Assembly: GCF_036588685.1 (NCBI RefSeq)
Contig: NC_086373.1
Location: 4,588,001-4,652,000 of the forward strand
From: Mytilus trossulus
Taxonomy: Eukaryota > Mollusca > Bivalvia > Mytilida > Mytilidae
DNA: 64,000 nt
Direction of reading: 5' to 3'
Of this stretch, positions 1 through 12,700 are shown piece by piece. The translations under genes were made by a program, and so were the position numbers. The notes beneath the pieces were generated by a model. The model had not been told where the DNA came from. It saw nothing but the letters and a program-made list of their open reading frames with translations, and ran no database searches. Position 1 is the first letter of the stretch. Every line of letters starts with the position of its first letter.

Positions 1-335
1 AATTACAACCTTTTTTTAATACAGAAAACTACCAACGACATAGCTGTTGAAGAATAAGACCAACAGTTAACATAACACAAAATAGAAACACTAAATACTA
101 AGCAAACCAAATCAATAAAATATTTGGGGTAATCTCAGGTGCTCCGGAAGTGTTCACAGCTGTATTCAGATTTTATGAACCTGTATGTTCGTAGTTTCGG
201 GAAGTTCGTTAAACCTTTCTGCCAATATGCGGAGCATTTATCTTTTAGTACTGTTTTGCACACCAAAATATTAAAGTAAAGTACCTTATTGTTTAAATCA
301 AAAGAAGAATGTAAGTGTCTTTTTACTATTTTTAG
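1..335 (+). other. Intron 1 of fucosidase copy A (3' part), with a retroelement scrap
   Basis: No coding exon is visible; the acceptor AG is at 334-335. Around 120-230 there is a scrap of the dispersed sequence also seen near 35170-35330 (shared text such as CTCAGGTGCTC.GGAAG). Confidence 0.5.
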
Positions 336-3300
336 ATATCTTGTTTTTACAACTAAACATGGTGGAGGATTTCCAAACTGGCCGTCCTCTCATTCTTTTA
401 ACTGGAATGCAAAAGCAGTAGGACCGAACAGAGATATTGTTGGTAAGTAAACGCTGCTTTATTGCATAACAGTAACAGAGTTTGGATGGTTTCTGAATAT
501 TTCATTTCAAACCTTTTCTAAACGGGAAAAGGTAGAAATTGACATAATTCACCAATTTGTTTTTATATAAAAAAAATTCAAAGATGTAAAGCATCAAGCT
601 GAAATTTAAACTATAATAAGATGTAAATTTCAGCGCTGAAGAAATAACTTATAACGCTAAAAACAGGGAATTTTTTAAAGACTTTACTTGTTATTTCAGG
701 CGATTTGGCTAAAGCGATAAGAAACAGAATGGATATAAAGTTTGGAACATACTATTGTCTTTCAGAATGGTTTAATCCACTCTATCTAAAAGATAGGGAT
801 TCAAATTTCACAACCACGGATTTTGTAAAGGTATATTCTAGTATTATTTGTTTATATAAGTGGTTTTATAAGGTACCAGGATTGTAATTGAAAAAAATAG
901 CTACCAAAGGTACCAGGATTATAATTAAATAAGCCAGACGCGCGTTTTGTCTACATATGACTCATCAGTGACGCTCAGATACAATAGTTATAAAGCCAAT
1001 CAAGTACAAAGTTGAAGAGCATATATAAGATTGATGTTTCATATAACAAAATAATATGGCTCTATGAAGGGCATACAGAGTATGTACAAATTCCATTAAG
1101 CATGCTTATACATTTATCTAGGTTTCTAAGCCAAGTAATGTTGCATTTCGACCATCAAGCTCAGTTCTGAAAACTTGGTATCATAATAATGCCTCCACAT
1201 TGCATTGGCATGTGAGTTGTTTCGGTTACTTTTTAAAAAGCATACACATTTTCCCCCATTTAGTTAAAATTCAAGCAAATCAAGTCATACTGTAATTATT
1301 CAGGGCAATATCAATATTTTTGTTTTATTTTATAAAGCTATTCATCATATCAAACTCATCTTTCATGTTTTTTTAAGACAAAAACCATGCCAGACCTTTA
1401 TGAACTAGTAAGCAAATATAAGCCAGAAATTGTATGGGCAGACACGGTGGATAATTTAGGACCTGCCTCATACTGGACATCAAAAGAATTTCTTGCTTGG
1501 TTGTACAACGAAAGGTAATCTTAAATTGTTGACTCCTCATTAGTTATGATGAAATGTGTTTCCGCTTTGTTTATAATGACCATTCTTTCTTCAGCTGCTG
1601 CTTCAACTCCTTCAACCTTGGCTATGGAGATTAATGTGAATAATTAGCTCCTCACTTTTCAACGTATTTATTCATCCTTGACTTTCAAATATTTAGATTC
1701 TAGCGTTCCTGGTTAAGGTAAACCTAGAAAAGTGCTGCGGACGCAAAACATCTCAAATGTATTTCCATTTGTTATAATGACCATAACAAAAGTAATAACA
1801 AATAGGTTGCCTCGAGAAGGTATAAATCATACTCTATAAAAAATCTATTTGATACTGACAAAGACCCAGGGCGCGAAATACAAAAAAAATAGCTGGGACA
1901 CTTTGCTCCAACGAGGTATGTTCTTGTATTGAAGATACAAAGATATCTGAAACCGCATAAATGTCATTAAAAATTTACGCCATCAGTGATTTTTTTTTTA
2001 ATTTGTTATTCAAAGAGGTGTGTGTGCGAACTATACATTTATTAGCCCCCTTTTCCATGACTGTACGTAGTAAGACTATCTTGATCAAGTCTTGTTCATT
2101 GTTGTTTTTTCTTGTTCGTTCTAAAACAATTTCCAGATGATTCCGGGTGGTGGTGGTGATTGTCTGTGGTATTGTCAAACAGCTTTGGATTACTTTTTTT
2201 AATTTTTCACACTTTTATCTTATCGAATCGATGCGACTGTCATACAACTAAGAGGTTTAAGTATCTGTAAAATCAAAATAACCACTTTTGAAAATGTCTG
2301 AACCACGTCAGGAATATGACAGTTTGTGTCCATTCGTTTGGTGTTTTTTATCACTTGATTTTGCCATTAGATTAGGGACTTTCCGTTTTGAATTTTCCTC
2401 GGAGTTCAGAATTTTTGTGATTTTTCTTTTTACTTACAGCCCAGTAAAGGATACAGTTGTTACAAATGACCGATGGTGTCAAGAATGTTTCTGTAAACAT
2501 GGAGGCTTCAAGACCTGTTCAGATAGATTCAATCCAGGTTAGTGTATATGTGGTAATTGTGACTGTTTTATCTCTGTTTATTGGCAGATAGTATCTGTAC
2601 ACATGTATTATGGTGCTACGAGTGTAAATTCCAACTAGAAAGGTTGCCGTTTGGTAGGATTGCACTGCAAAAACATAATATTTTGTCAATAAGGAGCGAG
2701 GGGGAGTTAAAATATTTGACAAAAGGAAACGAAATATGGAATCCAATAGCTTTCTTGAATACCAACAGCATCAGTAATATTGAAGAATAAAAAAATGAAG
2801 GGTAGAAAAAATATCGTATAGTCGGCTATAAAAGGCCTGATTTGACAATACTTGTTTCCTGTTTTGAATTTATTATCTTACGAGACGTTAGTATAAGTTG
2901 TTGCAATTTTTGTTTTTCGGTGTTACAAAAAAGAGGTCATTTTAAAATTGTATTTTGTTCAACTTTTAGGTGTTTTACAGAAATTCAAATGGGAAAATTG
3001 TATGACTATAGACACGCACTCATGGGGATATCGCAGAAATTCTAACATCGATGCCTATCTGAGTGTTCATGAAATCATTTCAACTTTTGCATCAACAATC
3101 AGGCAAGTAAAATATACCAATGGTCAGATTGTAAGCAATTGTTCACTTGTGATAACTTAATATTTGCGGTTGATTAAAGATGCATTTACTAGTTATCTGG
3201 ACGCCGCTCACCATAACATCTTTGTTATTATTAGCGGTTCTCACGAGTGTAGTCAATGCACAAGAAACTTTGTAACAAATGGAAACCAGATAAACGTAAG

Positions 3301-4889
3301 GCTCACAGATGTCGACATAAGCGGGTAGTCATGAAAATACTGCTTCAATTAAATACAACGTCTTACCTCATATTTTTAAAAGGTTTTTAACATTTTACAA
3401 TTAAAAGGCATACATTTAAACACAACGAAAATCATAGACAAAGCGTGTCGCTGTGCAAAAACTCATCGACATATTTGAGAATATATATATATATATAAAC
3501 TGTCATATAAGTCTTCATTGCTGTGATGTTTGAATTTATAACAAGTTATAACCAATTTATGATTGAAAATACTTCATGAAATAGTAGTAAACAAAATAAA
3601 CATCACTTTTGTTAACTTTAAACACAGCCGTAAAACTCATAATGACACAATTGGACATTCATCAACAGACTTTCGATATAACCAACATTTATAAACTGAC
3701 CATTGTGAGTTAAAGCTCATAAATATAACACCATCCCACCATTTATAAATGTTGGATTAGTCTTTTCCGTTCTAAGTATTTATTTTGGGTTCCTTGATGG
3801 TGATGTTGCATTTATTACTTTTCCAGAGATCTTATTTGGTACGATAAACTTGACAGAAGCATCTCATATTTCAAGTATCATTATAGTCGTTACTGCTTGT
3901 AGTTTAAATGTTTATCATTGACCTTCTATTTGTGTGTGATCATGGAAACCTATGGGAAACAACATGAATGGGAACACGTAGAACATAGTCATAATCATTG
4001 CGAAATGGGAAAGCATAGGACGCAGCATTTTTTCAAAAGTCAATCGTGTTACCGTATTTGAATGTCATCATCCGCATCTTATATTTCATTATTTAATACA
4101 TTAATACATAATGATATTTTTACAGGAAGTAATTTTTTCAATTAAAAAAACAACTAAATTTTCCTTTTTATTATAGTTGTGGTGGGAACATGCTAATGAA
4201 TGTAGGACCAACAAAAGAGGGGAAAATCATTCCAATATTTGAAGAAAGACTCCGTCAGTTTGGCCAATGGTTGAAGGTAAATGGAGAGGGAGTTTACGGT
4301 ACGGTTCCATGGAGTCACCAGAATGATACAGTAACTAAAAATATATGGTAGGAGTATCATTAGATTGAATTCCACAAATAAAAACTTGATTGTTAAATAT
4401 GATTATACTGACTTTTCTTTTTCTTTTTTTCGTTTCTTACATGATTGTTGAAATTGAAAAAAAAATTAGATTTAATTAATTGTAAAAACACAGCTAAATA
4501 AAAGCAATTATTTGGTAAAGTAGTATAAAAATGAAAAAGGAAATTATTTGCTCTCTGTATGGATAGACTAATTGATATTTGATTGAATGAATCTCTTAAA
4601 TCTTTTATGTCTATATTGTTTTTACAGGTATACCAAACGACACAATGAGAACGAAGGGAATGTGGTTTATGTCTTTCTCCTTTCTTGGCCTACAGACGCA
4701 GTTCTAAATTTAGGAGCACCAATCCCATCACAACAAACAGAAGTTACCATGCTCGGTTATCCAGACAAATTTATCTGGAAAGCTGGCTCAGGAGGCAAAG
4801 GAATTGATACCACTATACCAATTATACCATGGAACAAACTACCATGCGAATGGGCATGGGTACTTAAACTTACTCATATAACAAATTAG
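336..4889 (+). CDS. Alpha-L-fucosidase copy A (GH29), 5'-partial, exons 2-8
   Basis: GH29 alpha-L-fucosidase, an enzyme family that removes terminal L-fucose from glycans with net retention, usually in lysosomes or secreted. Exons: 336-442, 700-830, 1378-1514, 2440-2537, 2970-3102, 4177-4347 and 4628-4889 (stop TAG); phases join without frame breaks. Recognisable blocks in order are [46 protein letters not shown] (nucleophile Asp in WAD), [27 protein letters not shown] and a C-terminal beta domain ending [12 protein letters not shown]. Exon 1 (signal peptide and N-terminal barrel) is not in 1-335 and should lie to the left. The intron after 3102 has a GC donor. The second pocket His is Gly and the GDWE loop is replaced, so normal activity is doubtful. 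It is closest to copy B, which faces it tail to tail. Confidence 0.93.
870..1040 (-). ncRNA. Dispersed element with a mutated hammerhead (931-974)
   Basis: On the minus strand it reads GCGTCA-CTGATGA-GTC...GAC-AAAA-CGCGCGTC-TGGCTT. The conserved GAAA has become AAAA, losing the catalytic G12, and stem I is partly unpaired. The 3' end motif AATTATAATCCTGGTACCTT follows and is then repeated once in diverged form (about 877-925), as if the end were tandem. It lies in an intron of fucosidase A, antisense to that gene. Likely inactive. Confidence 0.7.
2219..2432 (-). repeat. Dispersed repeat, family C, next to an exon acceptor
   Basis: Complement of the family C core: CGACTGTCATACAA...CAGGAATATGACAG...GGGACTTTCCG...TTTTCCTCGGAGTTCAG. 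It ends within about 10-20 bases of the exon 5 acceptor of fucosidase A (AG at 2438-2439). Confidence 0.7.
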
Positions 4890-5690
4890 ATTTCAAATTT
4901 ATTTGATTACTGATATGGATATGTCTCATCATTATTTGAACCTTGGTTGCAGGTCACTTTTACAAGATAACCGAAGATACCTTTGTGTTAACTCTGATAT
5001 ATTACCAAATGTACCTGTAGTATGATAATCACATATGTGCGCAAACAACTCAAAGTGTTTTTTCATGACCAGTGTGGTGATCTTCAGCAAAAAATTGCAA
5101 AGCTTCTTTTATGAAAATTTCGATTTAGTCACCTGTCTGGTTTGCGATATAAATTCAAATTGCACTGAACATTTTCAACATAGATCGGCTGATTTTAAGT
5201 AAAAGATGACGACAAATCCGAAGTGGTTGTAATGGAAGTAATGAGATAATGATATATTATATAGCTATCTTTTAGTTTTATTGCGCAATATTCAACGGCG
5301 CGATAGACATGTTACACAAACTATTAGATATTTAGAATTGTTTTAAAATGTTTATATATATATAATATATTGTTTTGTAGAATATCAATAGAAGCCCTGA
5401 TTGAGTTTTTCCAAACGAAATTTGAAGTGTGCGATTAATAAAATTACACACAATCGTAGCGCAAATTTGAAATATTGTATTTATATGTATGCTTGTATAT
5501 TAATTGATTTGAATATCTTATAATGAGTGTTGTAAATTAGGTTGTTAAATCATTGTGCGTTGTAAGTATTTTTACAAGTGATCTTAAGTTTTAAAGCGAA
5601 TTGGTTGATATCTTACGAATTTTTTTTTTTTTTATCTCAATTTACTCAATCCAAACTTTTGGCTTTTAGCGCGGATTGTTTTGTATTGTT
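4890..5690. other. Downstream region of fucosidase A
   Basis: No gene. A candidate poly(A) signal TTAATAAAATT lies near 5437 on the + strand. Confidence 0.35.
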
Positions 5691-6015
5691 CGTTTCTGTG
5701 TGTGTTACATTTTAACGTTGTGTCGTTTGCTTTCACTTATTTTTGAGTGTAAATTCACATTGCCATAAGACGTGTCACGGTACTTGTCTATCCCAAATTC
5801 ATGTATTTGGTTTTGATGTTATATTTGTTATTCTCGTGGGATTTTGTCTGATGCTTGGTCTGTGTCTGTGTGTGTTACATTTCAGTGTTGTGTCGTTGTT
5901 CTCCTCTTATATTTGATGCGTTTCCCTCGGTTTTGGTTTGTTGCCCCGATTTTGTTTTTTGTCCATGGAGTTTTGAACAGCGGTATACTACTCTTGCCTT
6001 TATTTGTAACACTAG
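5690..6015 (+). repeat. Dispersed repeat, family D (TTTCCCTCGGTTTT)
   Basis: Contains GTGTTACATTT..GTTGTGTCGTT twice (5705 and 5873), followed by TTTGATGCGTTTCCCTCGGTTTTGGTTTG and AGCGGTATACTACT. Other copies lie at 8640-8770, 16490-16615, 28225-28400, 35470-35640 and 36355-36545. Confidence 0.7.
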
Positions 6016-6944
6016 CACTTGTAATAAGAAAAACGAACAAAGGGCTTAACTATTTATAAACGAAGACTTCGTCGGTATGTATGATAAACTATATGTACGA
6101 GCTACAGTTCCATCACGGAATGTTAGACGTATGGGTAGCATGCCTATTAAATGGTTTCAAATTTCTTTTAGATTGTTACCATTTAGTTTTAACAAAGATT
6201 GTAAATATTTACCAACACTGTAGAAATACCTATTTTATTTACATCAATCTTATAACTATTCAGCTGATGTTTTATGGATAACCTACCTGGTGGTTTTAGA
6301 AAAAACGGTTTTATACGATAGTAAAAAATATTTAAAATAGTGAAATGGCAGTGCAATGTTTGTGCAGCTTATTGATTTTTTGTTTAATTCATATATCAAT
6401 TAAGATCACATCAATATTTAATCTTGATCATGTGTTGCTTTTCATAAACTTTCTAATCATGCTTATCTGCCAAACTAATATTTAGATTTCGATATTTAGC
6501 TTATTTCTAATTAATATTACCATGGTGTATTTAAGTGCGTCATGTATGGTTTGTTTAACTTATTGCATTTGATTGTATTGTTAATTCTTGTCTGTCGATT
6601 AAAAGCTCAGTAGAGCTTGTATCTATTATATGTGTACACCTTATTCTCTAGTTTTGTTATGTTGTGTATAGTGTTCTATTATTTGTCTGTTTCTCTTATT
6701 TCTTTTTCAGACAGGGCGTTGTCAGTTAGTTTTCTATCTATGAATTTATCTGTGCCTCTGGTATCTCTGATGACAAGAAATATTTTTTATTCAAAATGGT
6801 TTTCTTCTTATCTGAGAAATAGACGCTACCCTGAAACGTAACATTGACGTATAATGACGTAATGATATGATATGAAGTCTAAATCAGAAAAACCCTGCCA
6901 GACAAATATGTCAAACATGCCATAAGCTAAAAATGGTTGTTTTA
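6016..6944. other. Intergenic DNA, nothing recognised
   Basis: AT-rich sequence with short ORFs lacking any family motif; I see no gene or clear repeat. Confidence 0.4.
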
Positions 6945-7128
6945 TTAGTATGACGACCATTATCACTGAACTGGTACACACTTTTGTTTAGGGGCCAGCT
7001 GTAGCAAGCCTTCGGTTGTGGAATTAGCTCGCTGTGTTGCAGACCCATTCATGGCCATGTGATATTTTCTGCTGTTTGGTCAGGTTGTTGTCTCTTTGAC
7101 AATTTCACCATTTCCATTCTCAATTTTA
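6945..7128 (+). repeat. Dispersed repeat, family B (CCATTTCCATTCTCAATTTT)
   Basis: ATTATCACTGAACTGG...TTTAGGGGCCAGCTG...GTTGTTGTCTCTTTGACAA...CCATTTCCATTCTCAATTTT. Other copies: 23821-24000, 26110-26205 and a short minus copy at 15640-15712. Confidence 0.7.
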
Positions 7129-7179
7129 TTGACATATCGCTGATCGTATCAAAAAACTTAACATTGATCTATGAGCAAT

Positions 7180-7920
7180 GAATACTGAAAACAAGGTTAA
7201 GGTAAGATAAAAGCTACCAGACAGTACATGGTAATTGGATAAATAGTATGCGATTTCAAAATTCATTTTTTTTTAATGTGGTATCTATAATGAGTTCATT
7301 CATTACACTAAATATAGTTGACATATTGCATATCTATAATACTAAAATTACGATGTCCAATTTGTCAGCCGTCATCACGTAAAAACGACGAATCAAAGAA
7401 TTCGACTTTATATATAACTAATATAGTACAAAGGTGTAGATTAAAAATTATACAACTCCAGGCCCTTTTGTTTTACACGTAATTATATTGCCAATAATTA
7501 AGAAGTTCCGGATCGAGTCCGATACCGATACCAATAGTATATTCACCTGTTACCGATTACCTTATTTTTACGTTCCGCATCTGACAGGCGCACCACCAAA
7601 CGGTGTATTCAGGATTAATATGCTATATACACTGGTCGTATCCACAGGGTAGAACTACTAAATTGTCAAATTTTAATCAGTTTAGACTTTCTAAGATAAC
7701 AATACGAATACTAAAATCTGGACTAAAAATAAGGCGTATAGGTACAGTTTTCAATTTGTTGGCCGGCATGACGCAAAACAGCAAAACAAAGAATTCAACT
7801 TTATTTAGGACTAATATTTGACAATGCCGTTGATTAAAAATACTCCATTCCAGGACCTTTTGTTTTTCAAATAATTAATATAACCAATAATTGATAAGTT
7901 CCAGTTCGACGGGTTCAAAC
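7180..7920. repeat. Diverged direct repeats of about 165 bp
   Basis: 7350-7515 and 7755-7915 are similar (CAATTTGT.(G)CCG.CATCAC...AAAGAATTC.ACTTTAT...CCTTTTGTTTT...AATAATTGA.AAGTTCC), about 400 bp apart. ORFs here are short and without recognisable domains. Confidence 0.5.
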
Positions 7921-8079
7921 AGAAAGATTTGAAAGTAGAGAAAACTGTGTATCGTATAATCGGCATAACTTCATCAGATAAAAAAACTTAAACTAAAATA
8001 AGGCTTACGCATAGTTATATACTTTAATTCAGTCACGGACCTGCGATACCACGGGTGTGTTCTAGTAGTTTCTAAGAAA

Positions 8080-8560
8080 CAGACTTGTCCAGGAAAAGTA
8101 ATCATTAACCAATGCATGAACCATGAAAATGGGACCAAGGTCAGATGAACCATATCATTCATACCAGATGGACATTTACACCTTACAATCGATCTTAACA
8201 TTACATATGTTTGACCTATTGCTTATCGTATCTACGAAAAAAAACTTAACCATTAAAAAATTACATTAATCAATGAACCATGAAAAAAGAGCTGAAGAGC
8301 AGATGATACCTGCCGGACAGAACTATACACCTTACAATCCTTCCATACAACAAATTTTGTTGACTATTGTTTAAAATTTAAGGCAAAACAGACCAAAACT
8401 CAAATAATAACGCTGTTAAACGAACAGTGAAAATGAGGTCAAGGTTAAATAAAATCTGCGAGACTGGCATGTACATCATAAAATAATTCCATATACCAAA
8501 TATTTATAAACTATTGCATAGTGTAGTAAAAAAAGATCACAATACAAAAACTATGCAGTA
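8080..8560. repeat. Old, degenerate tandem repeat, about 150-170 bp unit
   Basis: Three diverged units share CCATGAAAATG.GGTCAAGGTCAGAT, ACACCTTACAATCCTTCCATACA and TGACCTATTGC motifs. Related sequence lies at 60960-61215. They look like the central repeats of Helitron-type elements but are much decayed. Confidence 0.5.
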
Positions 8561-8639
8561 TATGGATAGTAAACTGCAAATTACTAATTATTCAGTATAC
8601 GTATATAAATAGCAAACTGCATATTGCTAGACAGAGGCA

Positions 8640-8770
8640 ACGGTTCGAAATTCATAAATCGATAGAAAAAGGCAAATCCGAGTAACAAACTAAAACTGAA
8701 GGAAACGCATCAAATAAAAGAGAACTACGACACAACAGAAACACACTAGATTATTAAACATGTTCCACAC
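8640..8770 (-). repeat. Dispersed repeat, family D, partial
   Basis: Complement of the family D core: AAACTAAAACTGAAGGAAAC...ACGACACAACAGAAACAC. Confidence 0.6.
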
Positions 8771-9716
8771 ACAGAAACGATATATAATATATCAATGACC
8801 AAGAAAAATAAGAAATATTAATGCAAATGTTAAAAATGTTAATACAAAGAGACAGTAAATATAAAAACAGATTAAAGAAATATTGATAAAGAAAATGTTA
8901 ATCTGCTAACCGACATTGTCAGAACACTATACAAAGGTCACAGACACGACAAAAAATATACAAACAAAATAAGACAAATTATAATTTCAAGAACAAATAC
9001 CAAAAAAAAGTCTCCGTTTCCGACGCTCAAGTAATTTTTTTAATCAATTCAACCTTGGAAATTGTACTCTTTTCTGCTAGTTTTTTTTTTTTATAAAAGG
9101 TTGGATAATTTAAAATCAGTATTGTCGAGATATGGAGACACTCCTTTTTTTTTTATATATATAAAAACTATTCATTTTTTGATAACCTGATCGGATGGTT
9201 TACCCATAGCCAGAAAATTACAACGTCCCCTTTTTTTATGAAATTAAGTAACTAATACATTTGGATAATGTACTGACAAATATTTATGAACTTATAACGT
9301 AGATAAATACCACATGGACGGTTTACATGAAAAGATATAAACTGAGATTCAAATACGACAATTCAGCAAATATAAATTGTTAACAAGTATTTTACAAAGT
9401 GCACGAAAAAGAATGAATGGAAGAAATATTGGGAAGGTAAAAACTATCAGAGTTCCACAAAAACTATAAAAAGTTCCACAAAGAAACATAATAAAAATAT
9501 AAACAACGTCATGTTTTGAAAAGATCATATGTTATCCATTTAACCATTCAATGGTCAAAGTTTATAATTTTTATGTTATCTCAAACGAATTTCTATTTTA
9601 AACAAAGTTATGCTTTAAAGACCTGTACTATGCTCTGATGACAACTGTTATTTATGGCACAAATACATTGATATGACTAGACACATCCAAACCATTAATC
9701 ATATCCAACTTATAGT

Positions 9717-12700
9717 CTAATTTGTTATATGAGTCATTTTAAGTACCCATGCCCATTCGCATGGTAATTTGTTCCATGGTATAATTGGTATAGTGACATA
9801 AATTCCTTGGCCTCCTGGGCCAGCTTTCCAAATAAATTTGTCTGGGTAACCGAGCATGCTGACTTCTGTTTGTTGTGATGTGATCGGAGCTCCTAATTTG
9901 AAAACTGTGTCTGTAGGCCAAGAAAGAAGAAATACATAAACTACAGTTCCTTTGCTATCCATTTTCCGTTTAGTATACCTGTAAAATTAAAAAAAAAAAA
10001 ATCAGAGATTCGTCCAATAATAGATCAAGTATATCATTCATGCAGTGAGCCAAGAGATGTACTTATTTATGTTTTAGTATTTTACAATGCTCATCCAATT
10101 ACTTTATTTTTACCAACATTCCAATTACTCTTTTTTTTACCATCATTCAAAATATTTTAATTCAACAATCATTTGGGTGCCAGGAGTGAAGAAACAAACC
10201 AGTATAAAGTATATTCAACTTTTCCTTGAAATCTAAAAGTCTAAAGAAGACATATTTACCACAATAGGCGTGGAATGTCTTTTATTGCGATATCGGAATT
10301 GGGCCTTTACTTAAGAGGAAAATCAAGGTTAACGCTTATCGGGTATCCTGAATTTATGATGTTATTTTTAGGATCCGAAAAGAATGAAGTAGTTTTCCGG
10401 GAATTTTGGATTGAGCGAATTTTTTTTCTTCTTCAGGAATTCGGGATAGCAACAACTCCTATACCTTTCCACTTTTACAGTACTGTTACTTCTTTTTGTC
10501 TTGTCAATATTTATTAATGTATCAAATAAGTATTTGTTTCGTTAATTTGTTTTTATATGTCTTCGTTTCTTTTATGTAGTGCAATTTAATAATACTCCTA
10601 CCATATATGTTTGGTTACTGTATCATTCTGATGACTCCATGGAACCGTACCATAAACTCCCTCTCCATTTACCTTCAACCATTGGCCAAACTGACGGAGT
10701 CTTTCTTCAAATATTGGCATGATTTTCCCTTCCTTTGTTGGTCCGACATTCATAAGCATGTTACCACCACAACTAACATAAAAGGTAAATTTAGTCTTTT
10801 TTTTAAATGGAAAAATGACTTCTTAAAGATCAGTACAAGTATAATATAAAGGGATTAAAAGTGCAGATAACAACAGTCAAGGGCAGTAACATGACAGACT
10901 TTACAGAAATGGCAAATTCAATAACGCTCCATCATATCCATAATGGTAATGATGATCTTCGTTTGTTTTTTTATCTTTGGTGTTTAAATTCCTCATGAAA
11001 TTACATGGGCACATTTATAATAAAGCTTTAGTCAAACAAGCATATCGTATCAAATAAAAAATATATAAAAACAAATAAGTGCAACATGACCATCAAGAAA
11101 CCAAAATCAAATGATTGGACAGGACAAGTCACTCGAGTTAGTCCTACATTCATCATTGGTGGGAATTTCTTATAGTTATCAGCAGAAAAGAATGACTGAA
11201 AACTATTGCATTAGGTATATGCAATCATAAATTGGTTAAAACTTATACTCAATTCAAATTTGACAATTATGAAGTCTTTCTATGGAAAAAAAGTAGTACA
11301 GTCATTCCATATGTATAATTCTAAATTACATCCAAATTAAAATATCATTTAATAAAGCAAATACAGCTCATAATAAATTGAAAAATAATGAGAACCTGCC
11401 TATTATATATATTCTTAAACGTGTCGATGTCTTTTAAAACAACCTAAAATATTCTCCATGACTGTTGTTGTTTTAATGTGTGTCTATTTAGGGTCATATG
11501 TTTAAAAAGACCCTTAAAAATGTGATGAAAGATCTTGTATTTTTATATAAGCAGTAATTTCATAATTGTCCATTGACTTTGTATACATATGAACATGTGC
11601 GCCTTATGTTTTTTTGGTTTTCTATTGATATAAAGTTTCTGGTCCATATACAACATTTTAAGACAGATGAGAAATAGTAAATGGTAATCGGAGTCCTGAT
11701 AAGTAGTAACAGTCTGACCATGGTGATATTTTACTTGCCTGATTGTAGACGCAAAAGTTGAAATGATATCATGAACACTCAGGTAGTCTTCAATGTTGGA
11801 ATTTCTGCGATATCCCCAAGACCTTCTGTCTATTGTCATACAATTTTCCCATTTAAATTTCTGTAATACACCTGAAAGTTTCAAGTTTCAAGTTTTTATT
11901 AAATCAGGAAAATCAATACAAGTATAATGATGTCTTCCCCCACATTAACATGATATTACATCACATAAATAAATATATATTATGTATGACAAAATATCAA
12001 ATCAAGGTTAAATGAATAAAATTACAAAGATTCAAAGCATAATTGTATGTAATGGCATATATTTTTGGTATCATCAATATTTTGTGGGTTAAGTAAACTA
12101 ATAATGGTTTCATTAACTTTTTCAGGGCACAGATCTTGTGAATTAAAATTTAGTTTATTAAATAGTTGTTTTCTATAATTTTCAAATTTTTTGCAATAAA
12201 TAAGGAAATGTTTTTCATCCTCTATTTGATTGCAGTTAGAGCATATTCTGTTTTCTCTCTTAATTTTTGGTCTGAAATATCTACCCTTTTCAATCAAAAG
12301 AGGGTGGGAACTAATTCTTAATTTTGTAAGATTTCTTGTTATATTAGGAGAACATTTATAAAATAGATAATTTTGCAATTTAAATTCTTCTGAATAAATA
12401 TTGGCATAGAAATGTAATTTATTGTCTTGTTCAATTGAACGTAATTTTTCTAGATTATGCAAAGTGTTATTAGAATGTTGGTTTTTAATATTTTCCTTTA
12501 AGTTCTTTAAATTGAGATTATTGTCTGTTAAATTATATTTTTCAATAGAGTTAGAGATAAATTTGTGCCAAGATCTGTGTCCATCAGTTTATAATGAATG
12601 ATCTAATTTATATGTTTCACTAAGCAATCTGTCAGATGGAAGCTGTTTAAGTCGATCATAATATTTAAGGGCTAGGGTTAGTATATGATTCAAAGTAGGT

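Noticed and set aside
705-887. Separate 60-codon gene
   Set aside because: It is exon 3 of fucosidase A read through its donor site into the intron.
8285-8330. CTGAAGAG at 8291 as another hammerhead
   Set aside because: No GAAA at the right distance and no stem II or stem I pairing.
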